DNA of 64,000 nt, taken from Parafrankia discariae (GTDB taxonomy: Bacteria; Actinomycetota; Actinomycetes; Frankiales; Frankiaceae). Below are positions 33,993-43,327 of the stretch, in pieces. The notes beneath the pieces were generated by a model. That model ran no database searches and was not told the DNA's origin. It saw nothing but the letters and a program-made list of their open reading frames with translations. Made by a program: the position numbers and the translations under genes. How positions within the stretch are numbered: position 1 is the stretch's first letter; every line of letters begins with the position of its first letter. The stretch covers positions 115,568 through 179,567 of the forward strand of contig NZ_KB891274.1 of assembly GCF_000373365.1 (NCBI RefSeq), in the 5' to 3' direction.

Positions 33993-35039
33993 ATGGAAAG
34001 GCTTCGCGTCATCCAGTGGACCACCGGGAAGGTGGGCAAGCTGGCGTTACGGGCGGTACTTGACGACCCGCGTCTGGACCTTGTGGGTGTGTACGCCTGG
34101 TCGCCGGACAAGGTCGGCACCGATGCGGGAACGCTGTGCGGTCGGCCGCCATGTGGCGTCGCGGCGACCAACGACGTCGACGCCCTGGTCGCGCTCAAGG
34201 CGGACACTGTCGTCTACACCCCGTTCATGGCCGATCTCGACCATGTCCTGCCGCTGCTCGAGGCGGGGATGGACGTGGTCAGCACCAACCTGTTCTTCAA
34301 CGTCGGCGGCGTCAGGGGAGCGACGAAGGAGCGGCTGGAGGCCGCCTGCGCCCGCGGGAACAGCTCGCTCTACATCACGGGCGTGAGTCCCGGGTGGATC
34401 AACACGATGGTGACGGCCATGACCGGCGCATGCCGGGACGTGCGGAAGATCTCCATTCTGGAGTCCGCCGACTGCGCCGTCTACGAGTCGAAGGAGACCT
34501 GGGAGGGCATGGGCATCTCCCTGACCGGCACCACACAGCAGATCATCGACACGGCGAAACTGTGGATGATGTCGGCCGAGGAAGCTGTGCAGCGCATGGC
34601 GCACGCCCTGGAATACACGCTCGACGACGTCGAGTTCTTCCTTGGCTACGCCACCGCTTCCCAGACGGTCGACCTGGGCTATATGACCATCGAGAAGGAT
34701 ACGAACGCCGCTGTGGAGGTCGGCTGGAACGGCAATCTGGGCGGCAGCACGGTCATCCAGATGAAGTTCCGCTGGTACCTGACCAAGCATCTGAACGAGG
34801 GCTGGGAGTTCAGCGACGACCAGTACCGGGTGGTCATCGACGGTGAGCCGGGGATCGACACCCGGATCCGCTTCATCCCGCCCGACCACTGGGGGAACCA
34901 CGAGTGGGACACCATGACCGCCCTGCCCGCGGTCAACGCCGTCTTCAACGTCAAGGCCGCAAGGCCCGGGATCCTGCACCTGGCCGACGTCGGCCTGCCC
35001 CGCGCGCCAGCCGGTCAGTGGCACGCGGCGCGGGAGTGA
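33993..35039 (+). CDS. Dihydrodipicolinate reductase-like NAD(P)H-dependent dehydrogenase
   Basis: A 348-residue Rossmann-fold protein, MERLRVIQWTTGKVGKLALR with the G-x-VG loop, LDLVGVYAWSPDKVGTDAG, the strand ADTVVYTPFMADLDHVLPLL and the ACARGNSSLYITGVSPGWIN segment. This is the actinobacterial DapB-like family annotated as NAD(P)H-dependent amine dehydrogenase or dihydrodipicolinate reductase; it is longer than true DapB (about 250 residues) and probably acts on other substrates. Start ATG at 33993; in-frame sequence further upstream is non-coding. No operon partner. Confidence 0.85.
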   Translation: MERLRVIQWTTGKVGKLALRAVLDDPRLDLVGVYAWSPDKVGTDAGTLCGRPPCGVAATNDVDALVALKADTVVYTPFMADLDHVLPLLEAGMDVVSTNLFFNVGGVRGATKERLEAACARGNSSLYITGVSPGWINTMVTAMTGACRDVRKISILESADCAVYESKETWEGMGISLTGTTQQIIDTAKLWMMSAEEAVQRMAHALEYTLDDVEFFLGYATASQTVDLGYMTIEKDTNAAVEVGWNGNLGGSTVIQMKFRWYLTKHLNEGWEFSDDQYRVVIDGEPGIDTRIRFIPPDHWGNHEWDTMTALPAVNAVFNVKAARPGILHLADVGLPRAPAGQWHAARE

Positions 35040-35321
35040 AGCCCGGCGGGACGCTCGCGCAGGGCGTCCCAGGCGGCGAGCCGGCTGAAGTCCGACCCCC
35101 AACGCTCCCGCGCGCACACCGCCCGCTCGACCGCGCGTAGGCCACGGGCGATCATGGTGTTCTGCGGAGCACCGGAGCCCACCGCCACCGCACGTCGGCC
35201 GGCCGTAGAAACTGGCCGTGGCCGGCAGCGGGGGATCTGTCCGGCGGACAGGCCGGCGGAGGCTGTTGGCCGCAGTGGGGAGCGCGGCGGCGGGGCCGGT
35301 GACCGGGCGTGGAGCGGAGGG

Positions 35322-36443
35322 TCAGCTACGGCCGACGAGAAGCCTCGACCGCAGGTCCTTCAGCGTCTGGCTGCTCAGACCGAGTCCCTTCACCGCGTAG
35401 TTCTCCATCGAGCCGTAGGACGTCCTCACCTGGTCCAGGCCGGCCTGGAGGTAGGAGGGTTCGACGTCGGACAGGTGGCGGTAGATGTTCGCCTGCGCGG
35501 GCGGCAGCGCGGCGAGCGAGGCCTGGACGGCCGGCGAGTCGTAGTAGTACTGGTTGCTCAGCAGGTAGTCCCGCATGACCGTGTCCCGGTCGACCCCGAG
35601 GAGGGTGAGCAGGACGGCGGACACCCAGCCGCTGCGGTCCTTGCCGGCCGTGCAGTGGAAGAGGACCGGGCCGGAGGCGCCGGCGAAGTCCGTCAGCAGG
35701 GTTCCGATCACCTGGCGGGAGGTGGCGTTCGTGACGAACTGCCGCTCTCCGTCCTGCAGGAGCTGCTGCGCCACCGTTTCGGAGGTCAGCGCGGGAGTGG
35801 CCGACAACCCGGAGCCGAGCACGTTGAGCTGGGTGTAGGTGGCACCGGCGGGAACGACATCCGGCTTGGCGGTGGACTCGGCCGGGGTGCGTAGGTCGTA
35901 GTCGGCGGTGATGCCGAGCTGGTCGACGACCTGCTGGTCGGTGGGGCTGAGGGTGAGTGCCTGCGACCGGTAGATCATCCCCATCCGGACCCAGCGGCCG
36001 TCCGACGTGCGGTAGCCGCCGAAGTCCCGCAGGTTCGGGTCGCTGACCAGGCCGGGATCACGGACGGTCAGTGTCAGGGAGCGGCCGTGCTCCGGGACCA
36101 GCTGGAACCAGCTGCCGCCGGTGGTGGGCAGCGTCCGCGAGCCCCGGCCCGGGCCGACCGCCACGACTCTGGTCGCGGTGGTGGAGGTCTTCCCGGCCTC
36201 GATCCGGACGTGGCCCACGCCGGGTGCGGTCCAGGAGACGGTGACCTTGCCGGCGCCCGCCGGGGTGACCGAGGCGGCGGTGAAGGGCACCGGACGGCCC
36301 TGGTCGACCTGGGCGGAGAAGGAACGCGGGGGCGCGGCGGCCGCGGCCGCCGCGGGGACGGCGGCGAGCGCGACCAGTGATCCGGAGAGCACGATCGACC
36401 CGAGCACGGCGACCGGGCGATTCCGGTGGGATGAGAGGGGCAC
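35322..36443 (-). CDS. Secreted tyrosine-protein phosphatase
   Basis: A 373-residue exported phosphatase. From the GTG at 36443 the protein begins with a basic n-region (SHRNRPVAVLG), a hydrophobic core and an Ala-rich AxA cleavage region, a Sec signal. Residues about 40-130 form a beta-sandwich-like domain (VTVSWTAPGVGHVRIEAG), then the phosphatase: NLRDFGGYRTSDGRWVRMGM, YDLRTPAE and the P-loop VLFHCTAGKDRSGWVSA with nucleophilic Cys and Arg. This is the Y_phosphatase3 (PtpB/IphP-like) family acting on phosphotyrosine and sometimes phosphoinositides. The start is uncertain; a longer frame opens at 36515 with an unlikely N-terminus. Confidence 0.9.
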   Translation of the reverse strand: MPLSSHRNRPVAVLGSIVLSGSLVALAAVPAAAAAAAPPRSFSAQVDQGRPVPFTAASVTPAGAGKVTVSWTAPGVGHVRIEAGKTSTTATRVVAVGPGRGSRTLPTTGGSWFQLVPEHGRSLTLTVRDPGLVSDPNLRDFGGYRTSDGRWVRMGMIYRSQALTLSPTDQQVVDQLGITADYDLRTPAESTAKPDVVPAGATYTQLNVLGSGLSATPALTSETVAQQLLQDGERQFVTNATSRQVIGTLLTDFAGASGPVLFHCTAGKDRSGWVSAVLLTLLGVDRDTVMRDYLLSNQYYYDSPAVQASLAALPPAQANIYRHLSDVEPSYLQAGLDQVRTSYGSMENYAVKGLGLSSQTLKDLRSRLLVGRS

Positions 36444-36618
36444 GGGCGGAAACGCTAGGTCGACCAGGTGAACAGCCCACGAAACCCGACACCCCCAACT
36501 CTTGCTAACCGTCAAACACTGGACGGTCCACGGGCCGCATGTGGTGGTTGGCGGTGCCTAGCGGTGGATGTGATTGGTCGCGGGTGGGGCTGGAAATCCA
36601 GGTCCCAGCCGTGCCCCG

Positions 36619-37413
36619 CTAACCCGGGAAGGTTTCCCGGGGGAGGGGACAGTCGCCGCAGGTACCGCCGCCCGGCACCCGGTAGAACAGGCAGCAGCTG
36701 CGCCGGACCACCGAGGAGACCGCCAGGCCACCGTCGGAGGTGACGGCGTGCACGGTCGTCCCGGCGAGCGGCGGGGTCGCCAGCAGCGCCGCCGCGGCCC
36801 GGGGAACGTCCCCGGCGCGGGTGGCGAGCGGGGATGCGGCCAGTGCCCGCGTCGAGCCGACCAGCGCGGACGCGGCGTTGCCCCAGAGCAGGCGCGGGGC
36901 GAGCCGGGTCTCACCGCCCAGGGCCGCGAAGTAGGGCCGCAGGTGGTTCTCGACGACGGTCTCGCGGAGCAGGTCGACGGCCTCGGCGAGGCTCTCGACC
37001 CGCCGGCCGGCGGGCTCGGCCACGATGAGCCGCACCGGCCTGGTGAGTCTCGGCTGGACCCACAGGAGGTGCGCGGGCAGGTCGGGGATGATGCCGGCGG
37101 TCGCCCAGCAGCCCAGGGCGACGGACCAGAGCCGGGCGGCGTGGCCGAGCGCGAGGGTGGACGCGGCGACCCGTCGTTCGACGCCGCCCAGCCGCTCGTT
37201 CACCCCGTCGACCGCGGCCGCCAGGGCCGCTCCGCCCCGGTGGAGCTCGTCGACGCGGGTCGGCGCCGGCCCGGGGCCACCCGCCTCGTCGGCACCGGCG
37301 GCACCGGCGGGATCGGCGGGATCGGCCGCGACGTCAGCCTCGAAGTAGGGGCTGATCTCGGCGAGCCTCCGCAGCGCGCTCGCCACCTCGGTTGGGTCGG
37401 GCTGGCCCGTCAA
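36619..37413 (-). CDS. (2Fe-2S)-binding protein, FhuF-like ferric siderophore reductase
   Basis: A 264-residue protein with the FhuF C-terminal signature RRSCCLFYRVPGGGTCGDCP, four cysteines in CC-x(10)-C-x2-C that bind a 2Fe-2S cluster used to reduce ferric siderophore complexes in the cytosol. The middle (AARLWSVALGCWATAGIIPD, LAEAVDLLRETVVENHLRPY, PRLLWGNAASALVGS) fits the FhuF-like family. TTG start at 37413 with GGGAGACAG directly upstream; the longer open frame upstream runs antisense to the FecCD remnant. It lies back to back with a decayed ferric-siderophore importer, whose product it presumably once served. Confidence 0.85.
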   Translation of the reverse strand: MTGQPDPTEVASALRRLAEISPYFEADVAADPADPAGAAGADEAGGPGPAPTRVDELHRGGAALAAAVDGVNERLGGVERRVAASTLALGHAARLWSVALGCWATAGIIPDLPAHLLWVQPRLTRPVRLIVAEPAGRRVESLAEAVDLLRETVVENHLRPYFAALGGETRLAPRLLWGNAASALVGSTRALAASPLATRAGDVPRAAAALLATPPLAGTTVHAVTSDGGLAVSSVVRRSCCLFYRVPGGGTCGDCPLPRETFPG

Positions 37414-37439
37414 ACTGTCTCCCGTAGCTCGAATGTCCT

Positions 37440-37632
37440 GGTCACCGGCGCCGATCATCGTTTCCTGCTCCCGTTCGCCGCGATCTGCGGTGCCCTGCTC
37501 GTCCTCGCCGCCGACACCGCCGGGCGCACCCTGTTCGCCCCCGCGGTCATCCCCGTCGGGATCGTCGTCGCGTTCCTCGGCGCCCCGCTGTTCATCAACC
37601 TGATCCTGACCCGGCGGAGGCAGTTCCTTTGA
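37440..37632 (+). pseudogene. FecCD-type siderophore permease, C-terminal fragment
   Basis: The plus frame reads VTGADHRFLLPFAAICGALL, VLAADTAGRTLFAPAVIPVG and IVVAFLGAPLFINLILTRRR before the TGA at 37630-37632: the last two helices of a FecCD family permease (GADHR and E/VIPVGI..A..GAP.F motifs). The first three quarters are absent; upstream is the minus-strand FhuF-like gene. It cannot be functional. Confidence 0.75.
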
Positions 37633-38468
37633 GCCCTTCGAGCGCGCCGCGACCTCCGCCGGCAGTCTCCGGCCGCGCTGGACATCCGGGGCGCCCGGTT
37701 CGCCTACGGGCGGCGCACCGTCATCGCCGATCTCGACCCGACGGTCGCACCCGGTACCGTCGTCGACCTGCTCGGGCCGAACGGGAGCGGCAAGTCCACC
37801 CTCATCCGCGGCGTCGGCCGCATCCACCGGCCGAAGGCGGGCACTTTCCGCCTCGGCGACACCGACCTGCACCGGCTCGCACCACGTGACCTGGCCCGCG
37901 TCGTCGCCTACGTGCCCCAGGGCTCGCCGGGCGCCTTCTCGCTGACCGTCACCGAGGCCGTCATGCTCGGCCGCACCCCGCACCCCGCACCCCGCGCAGC
38001 CGGCTGCGGGCCTCCGCCGCGGACGAGCGGCGCGTCCACGAGGCGCTCGACCTGCTCGATCTCACCGCGCTCGCCGACCGGCACGTCGACGAGCTCTCCG
38101 GCGGCCAGGCGCGACGGGTCGTGATCGCCCGCGCGCTCGCCCAGGAGCCGACCGTGCTGCTCCTCGACGAACCCACCAGCGCCCTCGATCTGCGTCACCA
38201 GGTGGAGACCCTGCATCTCGTCCAGACCCTGGCCGAACGCAACGGCCTGCATGTGCTGCCGGCCATCCACGGCCTCAACCTGGCCGCCCGGTTCTGTCAC
38301 CAGGTCGCCCTGCTCCACGACGGCCGGATCGTCGCCTCCGGGGCTCCGGCGGACGTCTACACCGCGGTGCTCATCGAACGGGCCTACGGGCTGCCCGTCG
38401 ACGTCGACCTCCGCGACGGCATGCCCGAGGTCAGGCCGGCCCGGCCCGGATCGCGCGGGCGGCGCTGA
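37629..38468 (+). pseudogene. Siderophore ABC transporter ATP-binding gene with two frameshifts
   Basis: Three frames together encode one FepC/FhuC-type ATPase: a TTG start at 37629 (LSPSSAPRPPPAVSGRA), then, one frame over, LDIRGARFAYGRRTVIADLD, Walker A LLGPNGSGKSTLIRG, Q-loop AYVPQGSPGAFSLT and VTEAVMLGRTPH; then, in a third frame, DERRVHEALDLLDLTALADR, signature ELSGGQARRVVIARALAQEP, Walker B VLLLDEPTSALD and HGLNLAARFCHQVALLHDGR. The second shift falls exactly in three copies of CCGCACC (37971-37991); one or four copies would restore the frame. The first shift is near 37675-37682. Either a true pseudogene or, for the heptamer, a slippage switch. Confidence 0.75.
37971..37991 (+). repeat. 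(CCGCACC)x3 heptamer repeat causing frameshift
   Basis: Three perfect copies of CCGCACC in the ATP-binding gene just after the VMLGRT codons. Seven bases is not a multiple of three, so each gain or loss changes frame. Confidence 0.85.
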
Positions 38469-38622
38469 CGCCCCGCGGCACCGACGGTGACGGTGGGGTC
38501 TCCCATCCTGCCGGGGTGCCGGCGGCGGCGTAACATCGAAACGGAGCAACAGCCACCCGGGTCGTGACCCGCGAGCGGCGCCCAGCCAGGGCGCACCGGT
38601 GGCCATCTTACGGAGCGACTTG

Positions 38623-38853
38623 ATGGACTCCGACAACCTGCTCACAGCGACCCAGTCTGAACCGCCCGCGCTCGGCAGACACTACGGCTCCTGCGACGGC
38701 AAGGCCGCCCTCGCCCGCGAGACCAGCCCCGGCAACTGGCAGGTGAAGGTCCGCGACCCGATCAACCGCCTGGCCGGCCACGACGGCTGGATGATGCTCG
38801 GCACCGGCTGGAGCACTCTGGACGAGGCCCGCAAGGCCACCGGGCTGTCCTAG
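38623..38853 (+). CDS. Small hypothetical protein
   Basis: A 76-residue protein of unknown family, starting MDSDNLLTATQSEPPALGRH and ending WSTLDEARKATGLS. The centre (GNWQVKVRDPINRLAGHDGW) suggests a small soluble beta-alpha domain. ATG at 38623 with GGAG 8 bases upstream (a GTG at 38599 is in frame but less likely). It is followed by a hairpin at 38865-38885. Base composition fits its neighbours. No function can be assigned. Confidence 0.6.
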   Translation: MDSDNLLTATQSEPPALGRHYGSCDGKAALARETSPGNWQVKVRDPINRLAGHDGWMMLGTGWSTLDEARKATGLS

Positions 38854-38864
38854 AACGTCAGCGG

Positions 38865-38885
38865 CCCGCCGGATCCCCCGGCGGG
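38865..38885 (+). terminator. Hairpin terminator
   Basis: CCCGCCGG / CCGGCGGG 8-bp stem with a 5-base loop, 11 bases after the small hypothetical gene. Confidence 0.5.
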
Positions 38886-39028
38886 TGGCAGCGCCCCTCC
38901 CCGATCCCGGCGGCCCCTCGGTCCGTCCGTCACGCCGCACCCCGACACCCCAGTTATGCATCGAATTTGCAGCTGCGTATAAGTTGCAACTACTGTCAGC
39001 TCGGTGGTCGATCGAGGGGAGCAGGATC

Positions 39029-39322
39029 ATGGCCGGCGTCCCTGACCGTCCGGCGGTGTGCCTGCCGGTGGCAATCGAGATCATGACCGCCTACACCGAC
39101 TCCGCGACCGACCCCGCGTTCTTCTGGACCGCCGTCCAGCGGGTGATGGCGGACGGAGCCGACCGCGCCAACCCCGCGGCGGCGATGGCGGAACTCGTCC
39201 TCGGTCTCGCCACCCTGTGCGGGATCACCCTCGACCACCTCGCGGACCGCTCCGGACCCGGCACCGGACCGCGCGACCTCCTGGCCGCGATCCGCAACGC
39301 CTACGTCACCGACCCCGTCTGA
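39029..39322 (+). CDS. Small hypothetical protein
   Basis: A 97-residue protein, MAGVPDRPAVCLPVAIEIMT ... LATLCGITLDHLADRSG, of unknown family and largely helical. ATG at 39029 with GAGGGGAGCAGG upstream. The upstream sequence (38950-39000) is AT-richer, with TTGCAGCTGCGTATAAG a possible promoter (TTGCAG ... TATAAG is too close for a standard pair). The last 22 bases overlap the convergent cobK 3' end. Confidence 0.55.
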   Translation: MAGVPDRPAVCLPVAIEIMTAYTDSATDPAFFWTAVQRVMADGADRANPAAAMAELVLGLATLCGITLDHLADRSGPGTGPRDLLAAIRNAYVTDPV

Positions 39323-40089
39323 CCCGGCGGGCCGGCCGGCCCGTCCAGCCGGGTGACCCAGGCGAGGGCCTCCCGTGTGGTCGCCGCGACCAGCGCGCCC
39401 GGCGGCACCGGCGGGCGGTCCACCACCAGGACCGGCAGGCCGAGCAGGCGCGCGGCGACGAGCTTCGCGGCCGTCAGCGGGCCACCGCTGTCCTTGGTGA
39501 CCACGACGTCCACCCGGTGCCCGCGCATCAGCGCCACCTCCGCGTCCACCGTGAACGGCCCCCGTTCGAGCAGGACGTCCAGCCGCGCCGGCAGCGGGGG
39601 CGACGGCGCCTCGATCGAGCGCAGGAGGAACCGGTGCCGGTCCAGTCCCGCGAACGCGGCGACCCCCGAGCGTCCGGTGGTCAGGAACACCCGCTCACCG
39701 AAACCGTCCAACGCCACGGCGGCGGCGGCCAGCGACGGCACCCGGTGCCAGTCGTCACCGTCGGCCTCCCGCCAGCCCGGCCGGCGCACGACCAGCAGCG
39801 GCACCGCGGCGGCACCGCAGCCCGCCACCGCGGACCGGGTCATCACCGCCGCGTAGGGATGGGTCGCGTCGATCACCGCCGCGACCCCGGCGGACCGCAG
39901 GTAGCGGGCCAGGCCGTCCGCGCCGTCGAAGCCACCCACCCGGATCCGCGCGGCCTCGGGCAGCGCGGGCGCGGCCACCCGGCCCGCGATCGAGTAGACC
40001 ACCTCGACTCCCGCCAGCCCGACCAGCGCGCCGGCGAGCTGGCGGCCCTCCGCGGTGCCGCCGAGCACCAGCACCCGCCGGGTCACCAC
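39301..40089 (-). CDS. cobK: Cobalt-precorrin-6A (precorrin-6x) reductase
   Basis: A 262-residue enzyme reducing precorrin-6A to precorrin-6B in cobalamin synthesis with NADPH. MVTRRVLVLGGTAEGRQLAG carries the CobK/CbiJ signature LGGT.E, followed by VYSIAGRVAAP, FDGADGLARYLRSAG, AVIDATHPYAAVMT (family DATHPFA motif), VFLTTGRSGV and VVTKDSGGPLTAAKL (the K-x-SGG motif). GTG at 40089, no clear alternative. It is isolated from other cobalamin genes in this window, which is common in actinomycetes. Confidence 0.94.
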   Translation of the reverse strand: MVTRRVLVLGGTAEGRQLAGALVGLAGVEVVYSIAGRVAAPALPEAARIRVGGFDGADGLARYLRSAGVAAVIDATHPYAAVMTRSAVAGCGAAAVPLLVVRRPGWREADGDDWHRVPSLAAAAVALDGFGERVFLTTGRSGVAAFAGLDRHRFLLRSIEAPSPPLPARLDVLLERGPFTVDAEVALMRGHRVDVVVTKDSGGPLTAAKLVAARLLGLPVLVVDRPPVPPGALVAATTREALAWVTRLDGPAGPPGQTGSVT

Positions 40090-40228
40090 CAGGCCGTCCC
40101 GTCCGTCCGGCCGTGCTGGTCGGGATGGCGGTGCGCGGCCCGGACGGAGCCGAACAGGGCGGAAGGGGCGGGCACGGCGGACGTCCTTCCAGGGAGAGGA
40201 CCGGAAATTCCGAGGAGAACCGGAGAGC

Positions 40229-41122
40229 TCAGATCCGGAAGTTGAAGGTGCTGGTGTCGAAGGTGTTGTAGGCGGGGTAGTCGAGGAGCTCGTAGAGGCG
40301 GGAGCGGGTCTGCATCCGGTCGACGAGACCGGCCTGCGTGCCGTCCGCCAGCAGCTGACGCAGGCCGTCCTCGACGGCGCCCATCGCCAGGCGCAGCAGG
40401 GTCACCGGGTAGATGACGAGGTTCACGCCGGCGGATTCCAGCGCCGGGACGGTGAGGAGCTCGCTCTTCCCGAACTCGGTCATGTTCGCCAGGATCGGCA
40501 CGTCGACCGCCCTGCGCATCGCCTCGAACTCGGCGAGGTCGGCCATCGCCTCCGGGAAGATCAGGTCCGCGCCGGCGTCGACGTAGGCGCGGGCCCGTTC
40601 GGTGGCGCCGGCCAGGCCCTCGGCGGCGCGGGCGTCGGTGCGGGCGCAGATGACGAAGTTGTCGTCCCGGCGGGCGGTGACCGCGGCGTGGATCCGGCGG
40701 ACCATCTCCGCGGTGCCGACCACGGACTTGCCGTCGAGGTGCCCGCACCGCTTCGGGTTGACCTGGTCCTCCAGGTGACAGCCGGCGAGTCCGGCGTCCT
40801 CGAGGACCTGGACGGTGCGGGCGACGTTCATCGGCTCACCGAAGCCGGTGTCGGCGTCCACGAGGGCCGGCAGGTCGGTGACCCGGGCGATCTGCCCGGC
40901 CCGCCCGGCGACCTCGGTCAGGGTGGTCAGCCCGATGTCGGGCAGGGCCAGCTCGGCGGAGAGCACCGCGCCGGAGACGTAGACGCCGTCGAAGCCGAGC
41001 TCGGTGATGAGAACGGCGCTCAGCGGGTTGAACGCGCCGGGGAAACGCAGCAGCCGGCCGGAGCGCAGCGCCTCGCGGAACGCGGCGCGGCGGGCGTGGG
41101 CGGGTGTTCTCGCGTGCAGCAT
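40229..41122 (-). CDS. prpB: 2-methylisocitrate lyase
   Basis: A 297-residue member of the isocitrate lyase / PEP mutase superfamily that splits 2-methylisocitrate to pyruvate and succinate in the methylcitrate cycle for propionyl-CoA. Features: FPGAFNPLSAVLITELGFDG, the metal-site LPALVDADTGFGEPMNVART, HLEDQVNPKRCGHLDGKSVV (K-R-C-G-H, catalytic Cys) and VICARTDARAAEGL, and a C-terminal YPVTLLRLAMGAVEDGL. ATG at 41122; 35 bases after prpD. Co-transcribed with prpD and the SnoaL-like gene. No prpC is adjacent. Confidence 0.95.
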   Translation of the reverse strand: MLHARTPAHARRAAFREALRSGRLLRFPGAFNPLSAVLITELGFDGVYVSGAVLSAELALPDIGLTTLTEVAGRAGQIARVTDLPALVDADTGFGEPMNVARTVQVLEDAGLAGCHLEDQVNPKRCGHLDGKSVVGTAEMVRRIHAAVTARRDDNFVICARTDARAAEGLAGATERARAYVDAGADLIFPEAMADLAEFEAMRRAVDVPILANMTEFGKSELLTVPALESAGVNLVIYPVTLLRLAMGAVEDGLRQLLADGTQAGLVDRMQTRSRLYELLDYPAYNTFDTSTFNFRI

Positions 41123-41157
41123 CAGACGACTCGTCCCGTGGTCAGATCGTCCTGTGG

Positions 41158-42666
41158 TCAGAAGATTCCCCGGGTGTGCCCGGTGGTCGGCGCGGGCTCA
41201 GGGGTGAGGGTGAGTCCGCCGAGCTCATCGGGGGTGAGTTCGGGCAGGCGGGCGGCGAGGCCGAGGAACCGCTCCTGCTCGGCGTCGGAGATAACGCCCG
41301 CGGCGAGGCGGCGGAACTTGCCGACGTACTCGTCGCGGCCGAACGGGCGGGCGCCGAGCGGATGCGCGTCGGCGACGGCGATCTCGTCGGTGAGCACGGT
41401 GCCGTCGTCGAACTCGACGACGACCCGGCCCCCGAACGCCTTCTCGGCGGGGTCGATGGCGTGGTAGCGCCGGGTCCACTCCTTGTCCTCCAGCGTGGTG
41501 ATCTTCCGCCAGAGGGCGACGGTGTCCGGCCGCGCCGCCCGCTCGGGGGCGTAGGAGCGCTCGTGGTGCCAGTCGCCGTCCTGCAGGGCCACCGCGAAGA
41601 TGTAGGGAATCGAGTGGTCGAGGGTCTCCCGGCTGGCCTTCGCGTCGTACTTCTGCGGGTCGTTCGCCCCGGAGCCGATCACCTGGTGGGTGTGATGGCT
41701 GGTGTGGATCACGATGGAGCGGACCCGGGCGAAGTCCCCGATCCGCGGGCCGAGGCGGCGGGCCAGGTCGATCAGCGCCTGGCTCTGGTACTCGGCGGAG
41801 TGCTCCTTGGTGTAGGTCTCCAGGATGCCCCGCCTGGCCTCCCCGGCGGCGGGCAGCGAGACCACGTACTGCCCGCCGGGCCCGTCGAGCAGCCAGGCGA
41901 TGAACCCGTCCTCCCCCTCGTAGGCCGGTGACGGCGCGCCCTCACCGCGCATCGCGCGGTCCACCGCCTCGACGGCGAGCTTGCCGGCGAACGCGGGCGC
42001 GTACGCCTTCCAGCTCGAGATCTCGCCCTTGCGGGACTGCCGCGTCGTCGTGGTCGTGTGCAGCGCCTGCTGCACCGCCTGGTAGACGGTCTCCGTCGGC
42101 AGACCGAGCAGGGTCCCGACGCCGGCGGCGGCCGACGGGCCGAGGTGCGCGATGTGGTCGATCCTGTGCCGGTGCAGGCAGATCCCGCGGACGAGCGCGA
42201 CCTGGATCTCGTAGCCGATGGCGATCCCGCGCAGCAGCGCGGCGCCGTCGCGCCCCAGGTGCTGCGCCACGGCCAGCAGCGGCGGGATGTTGTCCCCGGG
42301 GTGGGAGTAGTCCGCCGCCAGGTAGGTGTCGTGGAAGTCCAGCTCGCGCACGGCGACGCCGTTGGCCCAGGCCGCCCACTCCGGGGAGACGCGGACGTCG
42401 GCCGGCGCGCCGAACACGGTCGCGCCGGCCCGGCCGGGGGCGGGGACGTGCCGCAGCGCCTGGTCGCGGGCGGCGGCCACCGGTCCGCGGCTCAGCGCGG
42501 CGGCGGCGACCCCGGCGTTGTCGATGACCCGGTTGATCACCATGTCGGTCACGTCGCCGGTGACCTCGACCGGGTCGGTCGCCACCGCGGCGATCTTCCA
42601 GGCGAGCTGGTCCTCCCGGGCCAGCCGCTCGACGCTGCGATGTGCCCGGACCTTGTGGTCGATCAT
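41158..42666 (-). CDS. prpD: 2-methylcitrate dehydratase (MmgE/PrpD)
   Basis: A 502-residue cytosolic dehydratase of the MmgE/PrpD family, converting 2-methylcitrate toward 2-methylaconitate. [93 protein letters not shown] and [16 protein letters not shown] are family landmarks. ATG at 42666 overlaps the stop of the SnoaL-like gene (ATGA), so translation is coupled. Length matches the family (about 480-500). Confidence 0.95.
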   Translation of the reverse strand: MIDHKVRAHRSVERLAREDQLAWKIAAVATDPVEVTGDVTDMVINRVIDNAGVAAAALSRGPVAAARDQALRHVPAPGRAGATVFGAPADVRVSPEWAAWANGVAVRELDFHDTYLAADYSHPGDNIPPLLAVAQHLGRDGAALLRGIAIGYEIQVALVRGICLHRHRIDHIAHLGPSAAAGVGTLLGLPTETVYQAVQQALHTTTTTRQSRKGEISSWKAYAPAFAGKLAVEAVDRAMRGEGAPSPAYEGEDGFIAWLLDGPGGQYVVSLPAAGEARRGILETYTKEHSAEYQSQALIDLARRLGPRIGDFARVRSIVIHTSHHTHQVIGSGANDPQKYDAKASRETLDHSIPYIFAVALQDGDWHHERSYAPERAARPDTVALWRKITTLEDKEWTRRYHAIDPAEKAFGGRVVVEFDDGTVLTDEIAVADAHPLGARPFGRDEYVGKFRRLAAGVISDAEQERFLGLAARLPELTPDELGGLTLTPEPAPTTGHTRGIF

Positions 42667-43223
42667 GTGTTCACGCCCTCCTCGGAGCTTCCCGTTGGTC
42701 CGTCCGCGCTTTCCCGACGTCGCCGGCCCGAGCCCTCACCCGGGCTCCCGTCGCCGTTTCCCGTGGTCGGGTCGAGGCCGGTCAGCAGTTCCGGGAGCTG
42801 GCCCAGCGCCGCCGCCATACCGAGGACGTTCTGGTACTCGCGGAGGTGCACGATCCGTCCGGCGCGGACCCGGAGCACGAGGACGAACGACTCCGCCGCC
42901 TGGCGGTTGGTGGTGGTCACCGTTCCGGCCAGGTCATACTCCGCGATGATCACCTCAGGATCAGTCGTGTCGTGGATGACCACGTCGCGAAATTCCTCGA
43001 ACCGTACCGGGCTCGACGCGCCGCCCGCCGCCGCCGCGAAGGACCGGAACGCGTCCCGCCCCTCGAAACACCGGCGCATGCCCGGCCGGGCGAACGGAAA
43101 CTCGACGACGACGTCCTCGGCGTACAGGTCGTCCGCGAGTTCGGGGGCGTTCCCCAGCAGTACCTGCTGGAAGCGCGCGTAGGCCTCCCGCGGCGTGAGC
43201 TCGGCGTTGCCGGACGGCGGCAT
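42663..43223 (-). CDS. SnoaL-like (NTF2-fold) protein
   Basis: A 186-residue cone-barrel protein of the SnoaL/nuclear transport factor 2 superfamily: [49 protein letters not shown] and [20 protein letters not shown]. The superfamily includes isomerases, hydrolases and small-ligand carriers; the substrate is not predictable. The C-terminus is a basic, Ser/Gly-rich tail. First gene of the SnoaL-prpD-prpB operon, divergent from a TetR regulator with two palindromes between, so probably induced by a ligand of that regulator. Confidence 0.85.
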   Translation of the reverse strand: MPPSGNAELTPREAYARFQQVLLGNAPELADDLYAEDVVVEFPFARPGMRRCFEGRDAFRSFAAAAGGASSPVRFEEFRDVVIHDTTDPEVIIAEYDLAGTVTTTNRQAAESFVLVLRVRAGRIVHLREYQNVLGMAAALGQLPELLTGLDPTTGNGDGSPGEGSGRRRRESADGPTGSSEEGVNT

Positions 43224-43291
43224 GGATCCCGTTCCCTTCGGCCGGTGCGCGCGGCGGGGAGCAGTCCGGGAGCTACCGCGGGCACTAACAT

Positions 43292-43305
43292 GAGTGGCGA
43301 CTCAG
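43292..43305. promoter_or_regulatory. Operator 1 of the TetR/prp intergenic region
   Basis: TGAGT-GGCG-ACTCA, a perfect palindrome with 4-base centre. It pairs with the second copy 22 bases downstream (two helical turns), and the larger block 43288-43305 is the inverted complement of 43314-43331 with one mismatch. Typical of a TetR repressor binding as two dimers. Confidence 0.7.
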
Positions 43306-43313
43306 ACTATGGT

Positions 43314-43327
43314 GAGTCACCACTCAT
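43314..43327. promoter_or_regulatory. Operator 2 of the TetR/prp intergenic region
   Basis: TGAGT-CACC-ACTCA, the second copy of the palindrome TGAGTN4ACTCA, 31 bases before the TetR start and about 91 bases before the SnoaL-like start. Confidence 0.7.

Noticed and set aside
35015-35155. 46-codon minus-strand frame beginning MIARGLRAVERAVCARERWG
   Set aside because: Looks somewhat protein-like but is short, overlaps the 3' end of the DapB-like gene and lacks a ribosome site; perhaps a remnant.
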